A stretch of DNA of 64,000 nt, from positions 1 through 64,000 of the IMG/VR virus record IMGVR_UViG_3300025168_000034, one strand, 5' to 3'. Positions 57,362-64,000 of the stretch are shown here, piece after piece. The notes under the pieces were generated by a model. It did no database searches and was not told the DNA's origin. It saw only the letters and a list, made by a program, of their open reading frames with translations. A program made the translations under genes and the position numbers. This DNA comes from a virus. Position 1 is the stretch's first letter. Every line of letters begins with the position of its first letter.

Positions 57362-58174
57362 TTAAAGATCTGCTCGCAGCAGTTCTGGGATTCTGCATTG
57401 TAATCCTAAGAAAGCTATATTCTTTTCGATTAAGCTAAAGTCAATATCAGCAGGATTACTCAGATCAAACTCCTCCAAAAAGTTGTGAGGTGTTGGAGTT
57501 CTTGTCTCGTGATCCATACTAAAGTCTTGACCATGTACAGCTGCTAATACTGGATACACTGAATCTGTACTTCTCATCATCGCATGATCATAGTAAGCAA
57601 ACTCAGTTGGATCTCCTTGGCCTAGACAATGAATAGGCTTCTTGAGTAAATCTTTCTTTTTGAGATAATCGTAACACGCATGACGTGCCTCTTTGATTCC
57701 TTGATCATCTTCAAAATCATCAAGCCATGCATTAGGTACTGCTATTTTTGATAAGCCAATTACCTTAACCCAATTCTTATCTATACCCCACTGATAAGCT
57801 TCAATCCAATCCTCTTTAGTTTGTCCTTGAGGACAGAAGAAGATATCGATATTGTCAGATAATCCTTCTGCATCCATTCTTGCTTTGAAGTTTGTTGCAT
57901 TAGCAATTGTAGCTTGTTTGTCAAACAACACATCAGGTGCAATCACTTCATTTGGCATAAGCACTTTGCAGATACCAATCAACACATCTTCAGTAACTAA
58001 TGCTCTTTCAGCTGCGCTATTGTCAAGTGTTATAAATTTACCTTGCTCTTTTTGTTCGAGAATAAACTTTCTGTATTCTGGAAACTGTACCCATAAGTGT
58101 GCAAGAGCAAATATTCTATCTCCGAGCTTCATTGGCTCGAGGTTGCTTACAGGTGATATTACGTAATAATCCAT
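57362..58174 (-). CDS. TGT/DpdA-like enzyme (7-deazaguanine transferase)
   Basis: 270 residues with a TIM-barrel pattern reminiscent of tRNA-guanine transglycosylases and their DNA-acting DpdA relatives: FITLDNSAAE, with Asp in the substrate-recognition position; VIAPDVLFDKQATI; FFCPQGQTKEDWIEA; VIGLSKIAVP; PIHCLGQGDPTEF; MMRSTDSVYP then AAVHG. The four-Cys zinc site of full TGTs is not evident. With FolE, QueD and QueE next to it the simplest reading is base exchange that places a 7-deazaguanine in phage DNA. Confidence 0.65.
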   Translation of the reverse strand: MDYYVISPVSNLEPMKLGDRIFALAHLWVQFPEYRKFILEQKEQGKFITLDNSAAERALVTEDVLIGICKVLMPNEVIAPDVLFDKQATIANATNFKARMDAEGLSDNIDIFFCPQGQTKEDWIEAYQWGIDKNWVKVIGLSKIAVPNAWLDDFEDDQGIKEARHACYDYLKKKDLLKKPIHCLGQGDPTEFAYYDHAMMRSTDSVYPVLAAVHGQDFSMDHETRTPTPHNFLEEFDLSNPADIDFSLIEKNIAFLGLQCRIPELLRADL

Positions 58175-58175
58175 A

Positions 58176-58817
58176 TTATGTTCTACTTTGATCTATTAAT
58201 TGAAAAAATTCTTGTCTTGTTCCTATCTCATTTGTCCAGAAGTATCCAGACATTTGTGATGTCTTCATTACTGAGTCTTGTTTGATACCTCTACACTTCA
58301 CACAGTTGTGTTGTGATTCAACTACCACAGCTACACCTCTGTTTCCTACACATAACTTATCAACGTGATCGTGAATTTGCTTTGTTAAGCTTTCTTGTAT
58401 GTTTGGTCTACGAGAATAAAAATCTACAATACGATTAAGCTTACTCAAACCAACTACTAGATCCTCCTTCTCTTTACCTGGTATGTAAGCTACATGAGCT
58501 ACTCCTGAGAAAGTTAAGTTATGGTGTGCACACATACTCATTACTGGAATACGTGTTTGGCATATTAATCCGGTGTAGCCTTCGTCGTTAGGGAATGCAG
58601 TTACTTCAGGTGCTGGATTGATGGATCCTGCAATAAGATCATTAACCCATGCTTTCGCTACACGGTGAGGTGTACGATCGCTATGAGGATCAGCTTTCCA
58701 ATCAAAACCTAACGCTTCTAAAAATCCACCATAATACTCAGCAGCCTTTTTTATCATCTGCTCCTTCTCTTCGTTTGTACGAGGAAGATTCCCGTTCGCT
58801 TTTTTAATTAATTTCAT
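58176..58817 (-). CDS. folE: GTP cyclohydrolase I
   Basis: 213 residues of the FolE type: MSMCAHHNLTFSG with the zinc Cys and His pair, YIPGKEKEDLVVGLSKLNRI, RRPNIQESLTKQI, and a late ESQHNCVKCRGI with the second zinc Cys. It makes dihydroneopterin triphosphate, the entry point to 7-deazaguanine synthesis here (QueD and QueE downstream in the pathway) rather than folate, as no folate genes are near. Confidence 0.85.
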   Translation of the reverse strand: MKLIKKANGNLPRTNEEKEQMIKKAAEYYGGFLEALGFDWKADPHSDRTPHRVAKAWVNDLIAGSINPAPEVTAFPNDEGYTGLICQTRIPVMSMCAHHNLTFSGVAHVAYIPGKEKEDLVVGLSKLNRIVDFYSRRPNIQESLTKQIHDHVDKLCVGNRGVAVVVESQHNCVKCRGIKQDSVMKTSQMSGYFWTNEIGTRQEFFQLIDQSRT

Positions 58818-58820
58818 ATA

Positions 58821-59297
58821 TTAATTGTTGTTTATAATTTCTAATCGTTCTTCAAATATACTAAAAATCTTTTGACATTCCAACTCTATTGGTTTATTAT
58901 CTGCAACCTCAAAAGATTCAGTATCTTTGATATCGTCACGACGTTCATAACGCACTTTTCGTATGTGTTCGGATGTGTTTAACCATATTAGATGAGAGTC
59001 GGGATACCACTCAAGAATTTTATCTACGATTGTAGATTGTCTTATCCCATCTACAATAATAGGTCTTCTCTTAATGATACCTTTCTCCACACAAGTTGTT
59101 ATAGCATCTAACACTCCAACAACCTCTTCCGCAATACGCTCATCTAAATGTAGTGAGTTTTGTAACTTTGTTCGATCCTCACTTTTTATCAAATCCTTAA
59201 CAATGTTAGATACCGATATTCTGTAAGATGTTGATGCTTGAAACGAACTCTTCCCACTACATATACGTCCAAATAATAATATAACTTCTGCTTTCAT
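58821..59297 (-). CDS. Nucleotide kinase-like P-loop protein
   Basis: 158 residues after choosing the start at 59,297 (MKAEVILLFGRICSGKSS), which gives an ATGA overlap with the gene above; the longer frame adds 17 atypical residues. Walker A is GRICSGKSS; RRPIIVDGIRQSTIVD carries a Walker B-like Asp; a later VRYERRDD has Arg residues for phosphate. Resembles deoxynucleoside monophosphate kinases. It could phosphorylate a modified dNMP. Confidence 0.7.
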   Translation of the reverse strand: MKAEVILLFGRICSGKSSFQASTSYRISVSNIVKDLIKSEDRTKLQNSLHLDERIAEEVVGVLDAITTCVEKGIIKRRPIIVDGIRQSTIVDKILEWYPDSHLIWLNTSEHIRKVRYERRDDIKDTESFEVADNKPIELECQKIFSIFEERLEIINNN

Positions 59298-59635
59298 ATC
59301 TCTACAATTCCAAAAAATTCTCCATCCTCTGACACAGTGCATCGACAAAGACCAAAATAGTTTAACAAATCCTCCGCTATCATCTCACAGCTCATTCCTC
59401 CAAAGTTGCAACATCCATATGCTCCATCGTACCAAGTCTTAGCAATATATTTTTTAAGCTTATGTTTAAAATCTATAAACTCAATGTCTCTATCACCATG
59501 TGACACTTCTGCTCTACAACTTATCTGGAATGTGTGTCTGTGTAAATGTTTTAAATACTCAACATTTGGTAGTGGACAATCTTTCCACTGATGCAATCCT
59601 TCTACATCAACTCTTACCTCTATATATTTTTTCAT
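59294..59635 (-). CDS. QueD-like (6-carboxytetrahydropterin synthase family) paralogue
   Basis: 113 residues of the PTPS/QueD fold, short for the family. EGLHQWKDC and LKHLHRHTFQIS supply His residues at zinc-site positions and a Cys like that used for catalysis; EFIDFKHKLKKYI is the conserved strand-helix (D-F.L). This zinc-site arrangement is closer to canonical QueD than the protein at 61,879. It may make carboxytetrahydropterin, or have diverged. Confidence 0.65.
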   Translation of the reverse strand: MKKYIEVRVDVEGLHQWKDCPLPNVEYLKHLHRHTFQISCRAEVSHGDRDIEFIDFKHKLKKYIAKTWYDGAYGCCNFGGMSCEMIAEDLLNYFGLCRCTVSEDGEFFGIVEI

Positions 59636-59641
59636 AATTCT

Positions 59642-59671
59642 AATATACGGCTTTTATTGCAAAGATACAAC
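59642..59671 (-). promoter_or_regulatory. Promoter-like motif
   Basis: GTTGTAT, 17 bases ending AATAAAAGCCG, TATATT (59,647-59,642), six bases before the ATG of the QueD-like gene at 59,635. The second hexamer matches the consensus, the first is weaker. Confidence 0.5.
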
Positions 59672-59675
59672 TTTA

Positions 59676-59879
59676 TTAGTCTTCAATTAATTCTGGTTCT
59701 TCTTCGCTCTCTAAACACTTATCTCTTGCTAGATCCCAATCGAAGTCAAACTCCCCCTCGTAATATGCTTCTAAAAAGCTTTCTTTATCTTTCTTGTAGT
59801 GAGCTAACTGTTCTTCAGTCAACTCCACCTCTTCCCATCTGTAGTCCGTATATGTGACTAGCTTTCGTAACTTTGCCAT
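59676..59879 (-). CDS. Hypothetical acidic protein, 67 aa
   Basis: Start at 59,879 (MAKLRKLVTYTDYRWEEVEL), two bases from the stop of dCTP deaminase; the longer frame to 59,936 overlaps that gene. The rest is very acidic (LESEEEPELIED). No family. Confidence 0.6.
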   Translation of the reverse strand: MAKLRKLVTYTDYRWEEVELTEEQLAHYKKDKESFLEAYYEGEFDFDWDLARDKCLESEEEPELIED

Positions 59880-59880
59880 A

Positions 59881-60363
59881 CTACTTTTTGTCTTTGTCTT
59901 TTTGCCATTGACCATCGTACAACTCTGCTTCTGCATTCTCCATCATAATGATCTGAGCTACTCTAGCACCTTTTTCTAAAACAATAGTTTCAGTAGCTAT
60001 AAGCATACCACCCATCTCATCTACCTCAAATCCTGGATCGTAAACTCCTGATGTGATAACACCTCCTGATCTTAGAACAGAGGACCTATGCCTAATAAAA
60101 GCTGTGTGTTTGTCATCCAACTTACATCCTTGTTCAAAGGTGAGTGAATAGGTACCTGGTTCTAGTTGATATAGAAACTTACCATCATCATTAATGAATG
60201 GTGTAACTTCATCGTAATCAAATACAGTGGTTTTATCTTTCATAACCATACCACCATTTACTTTATTTATTGACTTTAAGGTTAAGTCATAACCAACTTG
60301 CGCTTTCTTTCCTTTGTCTTTTGTATCAAGCAAGGAAGCGACTCCATCTGCATTTAGTAACAT
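59881..60363 (-). CDS. dCTP deaminase/dUTPase-like protein
   Basis: 160 residues of the trimeric Dcd/dUTPase fold: FIRHRSSVLRSGGVITSGVY followed by DPG (motif 3-like, with active site) and the late Arg-rich strand (KGARVAQIIMMEN). It would make dUMP or dUTP from dCTP or hydrolyse dUTP, adjusting dNTP supply next to the modified-guanine genes. Confidence 0.8.
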   Translation of the reverse strand: MLLNADGVASLLDTKDKGKKAQVGYDLTLKSINKVNGGMVMKDKTTVFDYDEVTPFINDDGKFLYQLEPGTYSLTFEQGCKLDDKHTAFIRHRSSVLRSGGVITSGVYDPGFEVDEMGGMLIATETIVLEKGARVAQIIMMENAEAELYDGQWQKDKDKK

Positions 60364-60372
60364 ATTTGTATC

Positions 60373-60531
60373 TTATTTGTTTTGTGTATTAATACTTCTT
60401 TTTAAAACTGCAGCAATTAATAACATTGCTCCTCCTATTACCAACGCATGCATAAGAGTTGGTGATCCTTCATACTGACAACACTGCTCTCCGCATGCTC
60501 CCATAGTGTGTTTAATTAAATCTGTGTTCAT
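60373..60531 (-). CDS. Small membrane protein with Cys cluster, 52 aa
   Basis: ATG at 60,531 to TAA at 60,373: a Cys-rich N-terminus (MGACGEQCCQYEG) then a hydrophobic helix (ALVIGGAMLLIAAVL) and a basic end. Function unknown. Preceded by a promoter-like motif. Confidence 0.5.
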   Translation of the reverse strand: MNTDLIKHTMGACGEQCCQYEGSPTLMHALVIGGAMLLIAAVLKRSINTQNK

Positions 60532-60553
60532 ATTATTTGGTTTTATTTGTATT

Positions 60554-60582
60554 AATATACGGTTTATTATTCTATTTTCCTA
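60554..60582 (-). promoter_or_regulatory. Promoter-like motif
   Basis: TAGGAA, 17 bases, CCG TATATT (60,559-60,554) on the minus strand; the -35-like part overlaps the last codons of the 44-aa ORF. It would drive the 52-aa gene and dCTP deaminase. Confidence 0.5.
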
Positions 60583-60706
60583 ATTCTTTTATCTTTTCTT
60601 TAAGCTCATCAATCATTGCTTGAACCTCATCAGGCTCCATTGTAATAGCACAGCATGTGCCAACGTGTTCTGATATCTCTTCTAGTAACTCTAAAGCTTC
60701 TTCCAT
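60572..60706 (-). CDS. Small acidic protein, 44 aa
   Basis: ATG at 60,706 to TAG at 60,572: helical, acidic (MEEALELLEEISEHVGTCCA), with CC in the middle and Lys-rich end. The start shares a base with the QueE stop, so it is translationally coupled. No family. Confidence 0.55.
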   Translation of the reverse strand: MEEALELLEEISEHVGTCCAITMEPDEVQAMIDELKEKIKELGK

Positions 60707-61563
60707 CACACTCCTCGTTCTGTATCGAATGCTATGATGTGATCTCTACCAGTCATATTGTATCCCTCTCTTTCGCACATTCTGAATACTTTGGGATACA
60801 TTTCGATTAGTGTTACTCTCGTATCTCCGGCTGGCATCATATATGTCTTGTCTTTTGGAATATTCATCTCAACTCTGAAAGCTTCGATCTCCTCTAAGTT
60901 TTTATCTGTACCGTCCCATACTGGTTTGAAGTGATAGTCTGTGTGATAGTCTAAAGTCTTACGCATTGCGTCGTAATTCATTCTCAACTTGTTGTGTTGT
61001 TTTATCATACGCTCATCCGTTTCTTTACCAGATGGCGTCTTAGCGCCCAAAACGGGAACACTATTACTAAACTTAGGGCTAAGACTAATAAGCCCAATAG
61101 GATGATCAGTTGGTAAAAAGTGACTACCTTCAGTTTCAATAGTGATAAGAATACCTCTTTCATTTGCAAAGTGTGTTAATTCGTTTACTAGAGCTGGATG
61201 CATTGTTGGTGATCCTCCAGTTAACATCATTTCTTTTACGTGAGGATTGTCGTCATAAATTTTAATAATGTCGTTGAAGTTGAATGTACCTTTCTCTGGA
61301 TGAATACTTGTGTACCAAGAATCACACCATCCACCCTCACCAAAGTAACATCTGTGAGTACATCCAGTTGTTCTTACTGCAATAGTAGGTCTTCCGAATC
61401 TACTACCTTCAGACTGAACACATCTGTAAACTTCCACTATAGGTAGTACTTTATCGTAATTCTCAATACGTTTTAGTTGCTTTTCTTTTGTTGCTTGATA
61501 AGGTTTGTTCCTATCAAAATCGTAGTAATGCTTTGAGTGTTTTCTTGTGTCTTGCATGCTCAT
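60706..61563 (-). CDS. queE: 7-carboxy-7-deazaguanine synthase QueE
   Basis: 285 residues, radical-SAM QueE: PIVEVYRCVQSEGSRFGRPT is the substrate-side strand; the Fe-S cluster Cys are in TGCTHRCYFGEGGWCDSW (spacing C-x3-C-x7-C, not the common C-x3-C-x2-C); MMLTGGSPTMHP is the SAM-binding GGEP-like motif; ITIETEGS follows. It makes 7-carboxy-7-deazaguanine from carboxytetrahydropterin, the key step of the pathway. Confidence 0.85.
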   Translation of the reverse strand: MSMQDTRKHSKHYYDFDRNKPYQATKEKQLKRIENYDKVLPIVEVYRCVQSEGSRFGRPTIAVRTTGCTHRCYFGEGGWCDSWYTSIHPEKGTFNFNDIIKIYDDNPHVKEMMLTGGSPTMHPALVNELTHFANERGILITIETEGSHFLPTDHPIGLISLSPKFSNSVPVLGAKTPSGKETDERMIKQHNKLRMNYDAMRKTLDYHTDYHFKPVWDGTDKNLEEIEAFRVEMNIPKDKTYMMPAGDTRVTLIEMYPKVFRMCEREGYNMTGRDHIIAFDTERGV

Positions 61564-61566
61564 AAA

Positions 61567-61812
61567 TTAAAATGGTAAGTCATCAACCTTTGGTTCTGGT
61601 CTCTTTGGTGTATCTGGCTTTGGTGCAGGAGGGTTAAAATAGCTGTCTAAGAATTGTTTTGGATACATTAGTATCTTTCCTTCGTATGTAGGATTCTGTA
61701 TTTCTTTGCTTTCAATGCGTACACCTTGCTTAAACGCTTCTTCTGCAACTTTCTTACCTAGCTCTGCTCCTGCAGCTCTGTTTAAGTAATCGTATAATGA
61801 TAACATCTCCAT
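61567..61812 (-). CDS. Phage protein with SSB-like DDLPF tail, 81 aa
   Basis: Begins MEMLSLYDYLNRAAGAELGK, with KEIQNPTYEGKILMYP and a Pro/Lys-rich linker; it ends PKVDDLPF. The DDLPF tip is like that by which bacterial SSB recruits partner proteins. The first 65 residues match a small phage family of unknown function. It may bind the same partners as SSB. Confidence 0.65.
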   Translation of the reverse strand: MEMLSLYDYLNRAAGAELGKKVAEEAFKQGVRIESKEIQNPTYEGKILMYPKQFLDSYFNPPAPKPDTPKRPEPKVDDLPF

Positions 61813-61814
61813 AA

Positions 61815-61889
61815 CTAATCTTTTATGTATTCGTATACAAAATCTATATCACCAAACGTGGTTGTGTATGTCCAATAACTATCCTTCAT
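61815..61889 (-). CDS. Possible micro-ORF, 24 aa
   Basis: ATG at 61,889 to TAG at 61,815 reads MKDSYWTYTTTFGDIDFVYE plus YIKD. It overlaps the QueD-like stop by 11 bases and fills a 66-base gap. Short and acidic; support is positional. Confidence 0.4.
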   Translation of the reverse strand: MKDSYWTYTTTFGDIDFVYEYIKD

Positions 61890-62346
61890 AGATTGCTGTA
61901 TTTTTCTTGTTCTCAAAAAATTCCACTCTTGCGATACTCACTCTGCCTTCTGTCTCTTCTTGTACAAACGCGTTTAGCTTTTTGTATATAAACTCAGCAA
62001 ATCTCTCAGCGCCTACTGGACCATCCATTTCTCTTAATTGGATGATACCCTCATCATCTGCTTCTTGAAAATGAGTTAAGTATGGATCATCTTTTGCAAT
62101 TACAACTGTATGATCAAACATATAATCCATCCACTCTTTAGGAGACATTCCATCAATCTTAGTATTGGATCTTTTCATTCCTCCAAAGTCCCATACCCAA
62201 TTACGATGATCAAGATCACCCTCGAAGGTTACTTTAAACTCTATTGCATATCCATGTAAGAATCTGCAGTGTGTTGTTGTTGCTTGGTATTGACGAAATA
62301 CTGTACTGAATCCGTCAAAGATTTTTGTTGATTGAAATTTAGGCAT
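61879..62346 (-). CDS. queD: QueD-family protein (6-carboxytetrahydropterin synthase)
   Basis: 155 residues of the phage QueD type: KIFDGFSTVFRQYQATTTHC, RFLHGYAIEF, LDHRNWVWDFGGMK and FDHTVVIAKDDP, GAERFAEFIYKKL. The usual HGH zinc pair appears as HGY, so one canonical zinc ligand seems replaced. It should turn dihydroneopterin triphosphate into carboxytetrahydropterin for QueE, if active. Confidence 0.75.
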   Translation of the reverse strand: MPKFQSTKIFDGFSTVFRQYQATTTHCRFLHGYAIEFKVTFEGDLDHRNWVWDFGGMKRSNTKIDGMSPKEWMDYMFDHTVVIAKDDPYLTHFQEADDEGIIQLREMDGPVGAERFAEFIYKKLNAFVQEETEGRVSIARVEFFENKKNTAIYEG

Positions 62347-62794
62347 ATTGTTCTTTTGTTTGTTTACTTATACTACTATACAAAGAATAAAACGATTTTG
62401 CACCTTTTGTGTCCTGATCAAACGCTTCGGATAAACACTTATCCCAAACATCTATCTCAAAGTAATCTATTAATGCTAACTTGAAATCGAGCAAAATGTT
62501 TCCTTCTTCCCAGTTATAATCCTCCATCAGCTTATTATATCGCTTTCGATACCTACGCTCGATGTCTAGGTATCTGTGATCTTGTTCTGGGTTTGTGCCT
62601 TTGTAGGATTCTACAAATGCTTTGAGCTCTCTGTCTCTTGTTTTAAACTCTTCCTCAGCTTGACGTTTGTAGTCAGACTCATCAAAGTCACCATGCTCGA
62701 TCTGTTGTAAGATGAACGGTTTGAGTTTGTGAGCGTGTTTAGGATTTAGCTTCTTCTTTTTTGGATAACGTCTCCACCAATAAAATCTACTCAT
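62339..62794 (-). CDS. Hypothetical basic protein, 151 aa
   Basis: Begins MSRFYWWRRYPKKKKLNPKH, a basic segment, then a helix-rich charged domain (LDIERRYRKRYNKLMEDYNW) and an acidic end. Possibly nucleic-acid binding. Overlaps neighbours by about 8 bases. Confidence 0.6.
   Translation of the reverse strand: MSRFYWWRRYPKKKKLNPKHAHKLKPFILQQIEHGDFDESDYKRQAEEEFKTRDRELKAFVESYKGTNPEQDHRYLDIERRYRKRYNKLMEDYNWEEGNILLDFKLALIDYFEIDVWDKCLSEAFDQDTKGAKSFYSLYSSISKQTKEQYA
62375..62404 (-). promoter_or_regulatory. Promoter-like motif before QueD
   Basis: GTGCAA, 17 bases (AATCGTTTTATTCTTTG), TATAGT (62,380-62,375), inside the 3' part of the 151-aa gene and 29 bases before the QueD ATG. Confidence 0.5.
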
Positions 62795-62978
62795 ATTCTT
62801 CTATTATTTCAGCGTCTTGTATATGTTCACAGAAGTATAGTTTTCCCTCCTTGCGCAATACTAGATTGCACAGCAAATGTTCTTTCATTTCTACTGATGG
62901 AAAGTCGGGGTGATCAGTGAACTTTCGCTTCACTATATATAGTTCCCCTTTATAGTTTATAACCTCTTTATTAAACAT
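62787..62978 (-). CDS. Hypothetical protein, 63 aa
   Basis: Small soluble protein with beta-strand start (INYKGELYIVKRKFTDH) and one Cys-His pair near the end (FCEHIQ). No motif. The ATG follows the promoter-like motif at 62,984. Confidence 0.6.
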   Translation of the reverse strand: MFNKEVINYKGELYIVKRKFTDHPDFPSVEMKEHLLCNLVLRKEGKLYFCEHIQDAEIIEEYE

Positions 62979-62983
62979 ACCTA

Positions 62984-63013
62984 AATATACGGAATATTTA
63001 TTAGTAATCCAAC
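62984..63013 (-). promoter_or_regulatory. Promoter-like motif
   Basis: GTTGGAT, 17 bases ending ATTCCG, TATATT (62,989-62,984) on the minus strand, five bases before the ATG at 62,978. The CCG before TATATT matches the consensus. Confidence 0.5.
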
Positions 63014-63016
63014 TTA

Positions 63017-64000
63017 TTATTCTTCTTTAGATACCTCAGACTCCTTTTGTGGTGCCGCTTTGTATTCTATACGTGGTAACAAGTTACTCGAAAGATTAAA
63101 TACTTCAAAGCCACACTCCTGACTCCACAGATAATCAACTATATCGTTTATGCTTCCTTTTGCGTATATATAATCTCCATTGCTTGGTGCATCTTTTTTT
63201 CCAGCGTCACACGCTATAAAGCCTACAAATTTACTCTTTAAGCCATTGTAGTACTTGATTAAGTTTCCAAGACCCCAATACCTATTAACTTCTAACGGAT
63301 CTTTCCAGTTACATGTTATGTTTGATGGTGGTATCAAATTTGTAGCTTTCATCATGTCAACAACCAAAGCTTCAACCTCAGCTTCATTTCCATCTTCAGC
63401 AGCTTTAGCCAATGCAAAGGGAGCTGTTAATGATTTATCATTGTACATTATTCTAGTACCCTCCTCCAACGCATCTTCTTGCACTTTTCCACCGCTAACA
63501 GTAATGCCAATTTCGTTCAATCTTTTAATAAAATCCTGATTCGTAATGAGATTGACTCCTCCTGATGCTCCCAGCCTTGCACTCCATCCTTTAACTTCGA
63601 GTTCTCCAACTTTGTCAAGCTCTAAATCACCAGCTCCTTTTGGCTTTCTTATGTTTTGATACAATAAAGCCATCATAATCTCAGCCATTCCAACCCCTTT
63701 TACGCCCTCATCTTGTCCAGTATATTTAGACAATATATCGACCAACTCGTCAGTCATTCCAGTTTCCGCAAGGTCTTTTTTGAAGTTACCATAGTGGGAC
63801 TCTGGATTAAAATATTCTTGTTCACCCTTTCCTTTCTTATCTAAATAAGAAATAAATTTACTATACACGGAAGATGGTAGAGCTTTTAACATTTCTTGGA
63901 TTTCTAAGGATATCTTTTTTGGCATGTTGTAAACTACATTACCTTTCTTATCTATTTTCTCTTTAAATCCAGTTAGTTTAAATGTCTTTTTGAGTGGATC
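63017..64000 (-). CDS. C-terminal part of a large protein, open at the window edge
   Basis: A Met at 63,925 begins a 302-residue frame, but the 75 bases upstream to the window edge continue in the same frame without stop (FKLTGFKEKIDKKGNVVYN just before that Met), so the gene is probably longer and truncated here. Within the visible part LELDKVGELEVKGWSARLG and the preceding acidic residues loosely recall a PD-(D/E)XK nuclease core, and later residues GFIACDAGKKD are unassigned. No family call is safe. Confidence 0.6.
   Translation of the reverse strand, partial: DPLKKTFKLTGFKEKIDKKGNVVYNMPKKISLEIQEMLKALPSSVYSKFISYLDKKGKGEQEYFNPESHYGNFKKDLAETGMTDELVDILSKYTGQDEGVKGVGMAEIMMALLYQNIRKPKGAGDLELDKVGELEVKGWSARLGASGGVNLITNQDFIKRLNEIGITVSGGKVQEDALEEGTRIMYNDKSLTAPFALAKAAEDGNEAEVEALVVDMMKATNLIPPSNITCNWKDPLEVNRYWGLGNLIKYYNGLKSKFVGFIACDAGKKDAPSNGDYIYAKGSINDIVDYLWSQECGFEVFNLSSNLLPRIEYKAAPQKESEVSKEE

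Noticed and set aside
1-64000. CRISPR array, insertion sequence, integrase, att site
   Set aside because: No spaced direct repeats of the right size, no transposase or recombinase motif and no terminal inverted repeats were noticed on reading; this was not a computed search.

Overview
The window is a stretch of a large, AT-rich, tailed-phage (or phage-like) genome. Every supportable gene lies on the minus strand. Genes are packed with ATGA-type overlaps, there are many tiny ORFs, and no stretch over about 300 bases is empty. No ribosomal, tRNA, integrase or transposase gene is seen. Viral content includes a family A DNA polymerase, a nucleotide kinase, dCTP deaminase, MazG-like protein, PD-(D/E)XK nuclease, M15 and SLT-type cell-wall enzymes, and a whole set of proteins bearing a T4-like capsid-targeting leader. 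A Bacteroidota (marine flavobacterial type) host is an inference. It rests on a Cys-Lys-Lys lipoprotein, a signal peptide ending before Gln, A-rich start regions without clear Shine-Dalgarno sites, and strong AT bias.

Layout from low to high coordinates. Bases 1-2,600 hold tiny, mostly hypothetical proteins, several with one membrane segment. A CobT-like metallopeptidase/vWA protein (2617-4755) follows, then small membrane and hypothetical proteins and an SLT-type transglycosylase. Bases 8,609-14,438 are a tandem block of proteins that nearly all begin with a variant of MIKLKDILxE. This resembles the short N-terminal leader by which T4 internal proteins enter the prohead before cleavage at L/I-x-E. 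The passengers are diverse: HAD phosphatase, HExxH peptidase with basic tail, ART-like fold, GNAT, Cys-His-Asp hydrolase, Cys-rich protein. Bases 14,441-21,142 carry an esterase, membrane coiled-coil proteins, zinc-binding proteins, a UV endonuclease and a possible structured RNA.

Bases 21,142-43,624 are a large glycan-biosynthesis island. It has sugar-nucleotide enzymes (RfbB-like, Gmd, a ColD-like PLP dehydratase with His in place of Lys, and an Fcl/ColC-like SDR). It also has a sugar-phosphate-cyclase-like protein with SDR, SIS-domain protein, class III aminotransferase and NeuA-cupin fusion, a split TPP enzyme, and about seven glycosyltransferases including GT2-GT10 and GT-GT29-like fusions. 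The most economical reading is that the phage makes or remodels a glycan containing a GDP-colitose-like sugar plus a CMP-activated sugar or cyclitol.

Bases 43,670-50,462 hold one more leader-bearing protein, a metallopeptidase, a SLOG protein, the M15 endopeptidase, nucleases, and a chaperone set (GroEL, GroES, Hsp20), then a lipoprotein and an exported beta-rich protein. DNA polymerase (50,553-52,799) is followed by small genes and a 656-residue structural-type protein. Bases 57,362-62,346 carry FolE, QueD-like (two paralogues), QueE and a TGT/DpdA-like protein, i.e. most of a 7-deazaguanine DNA-modification pathway, with dCTP deaminase and a kinase. The window ends inside a gene open to the edge.

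Two regulatory signals recur. One is a promoter-like motif (GTTGCA, 17 bases, KATMTT/TATATT), found at 19 places, four of them overlapping the palindrome CTTTACATnGTAAAG. The other is GACTATTTATAA, placed directly before several virion-type genes.
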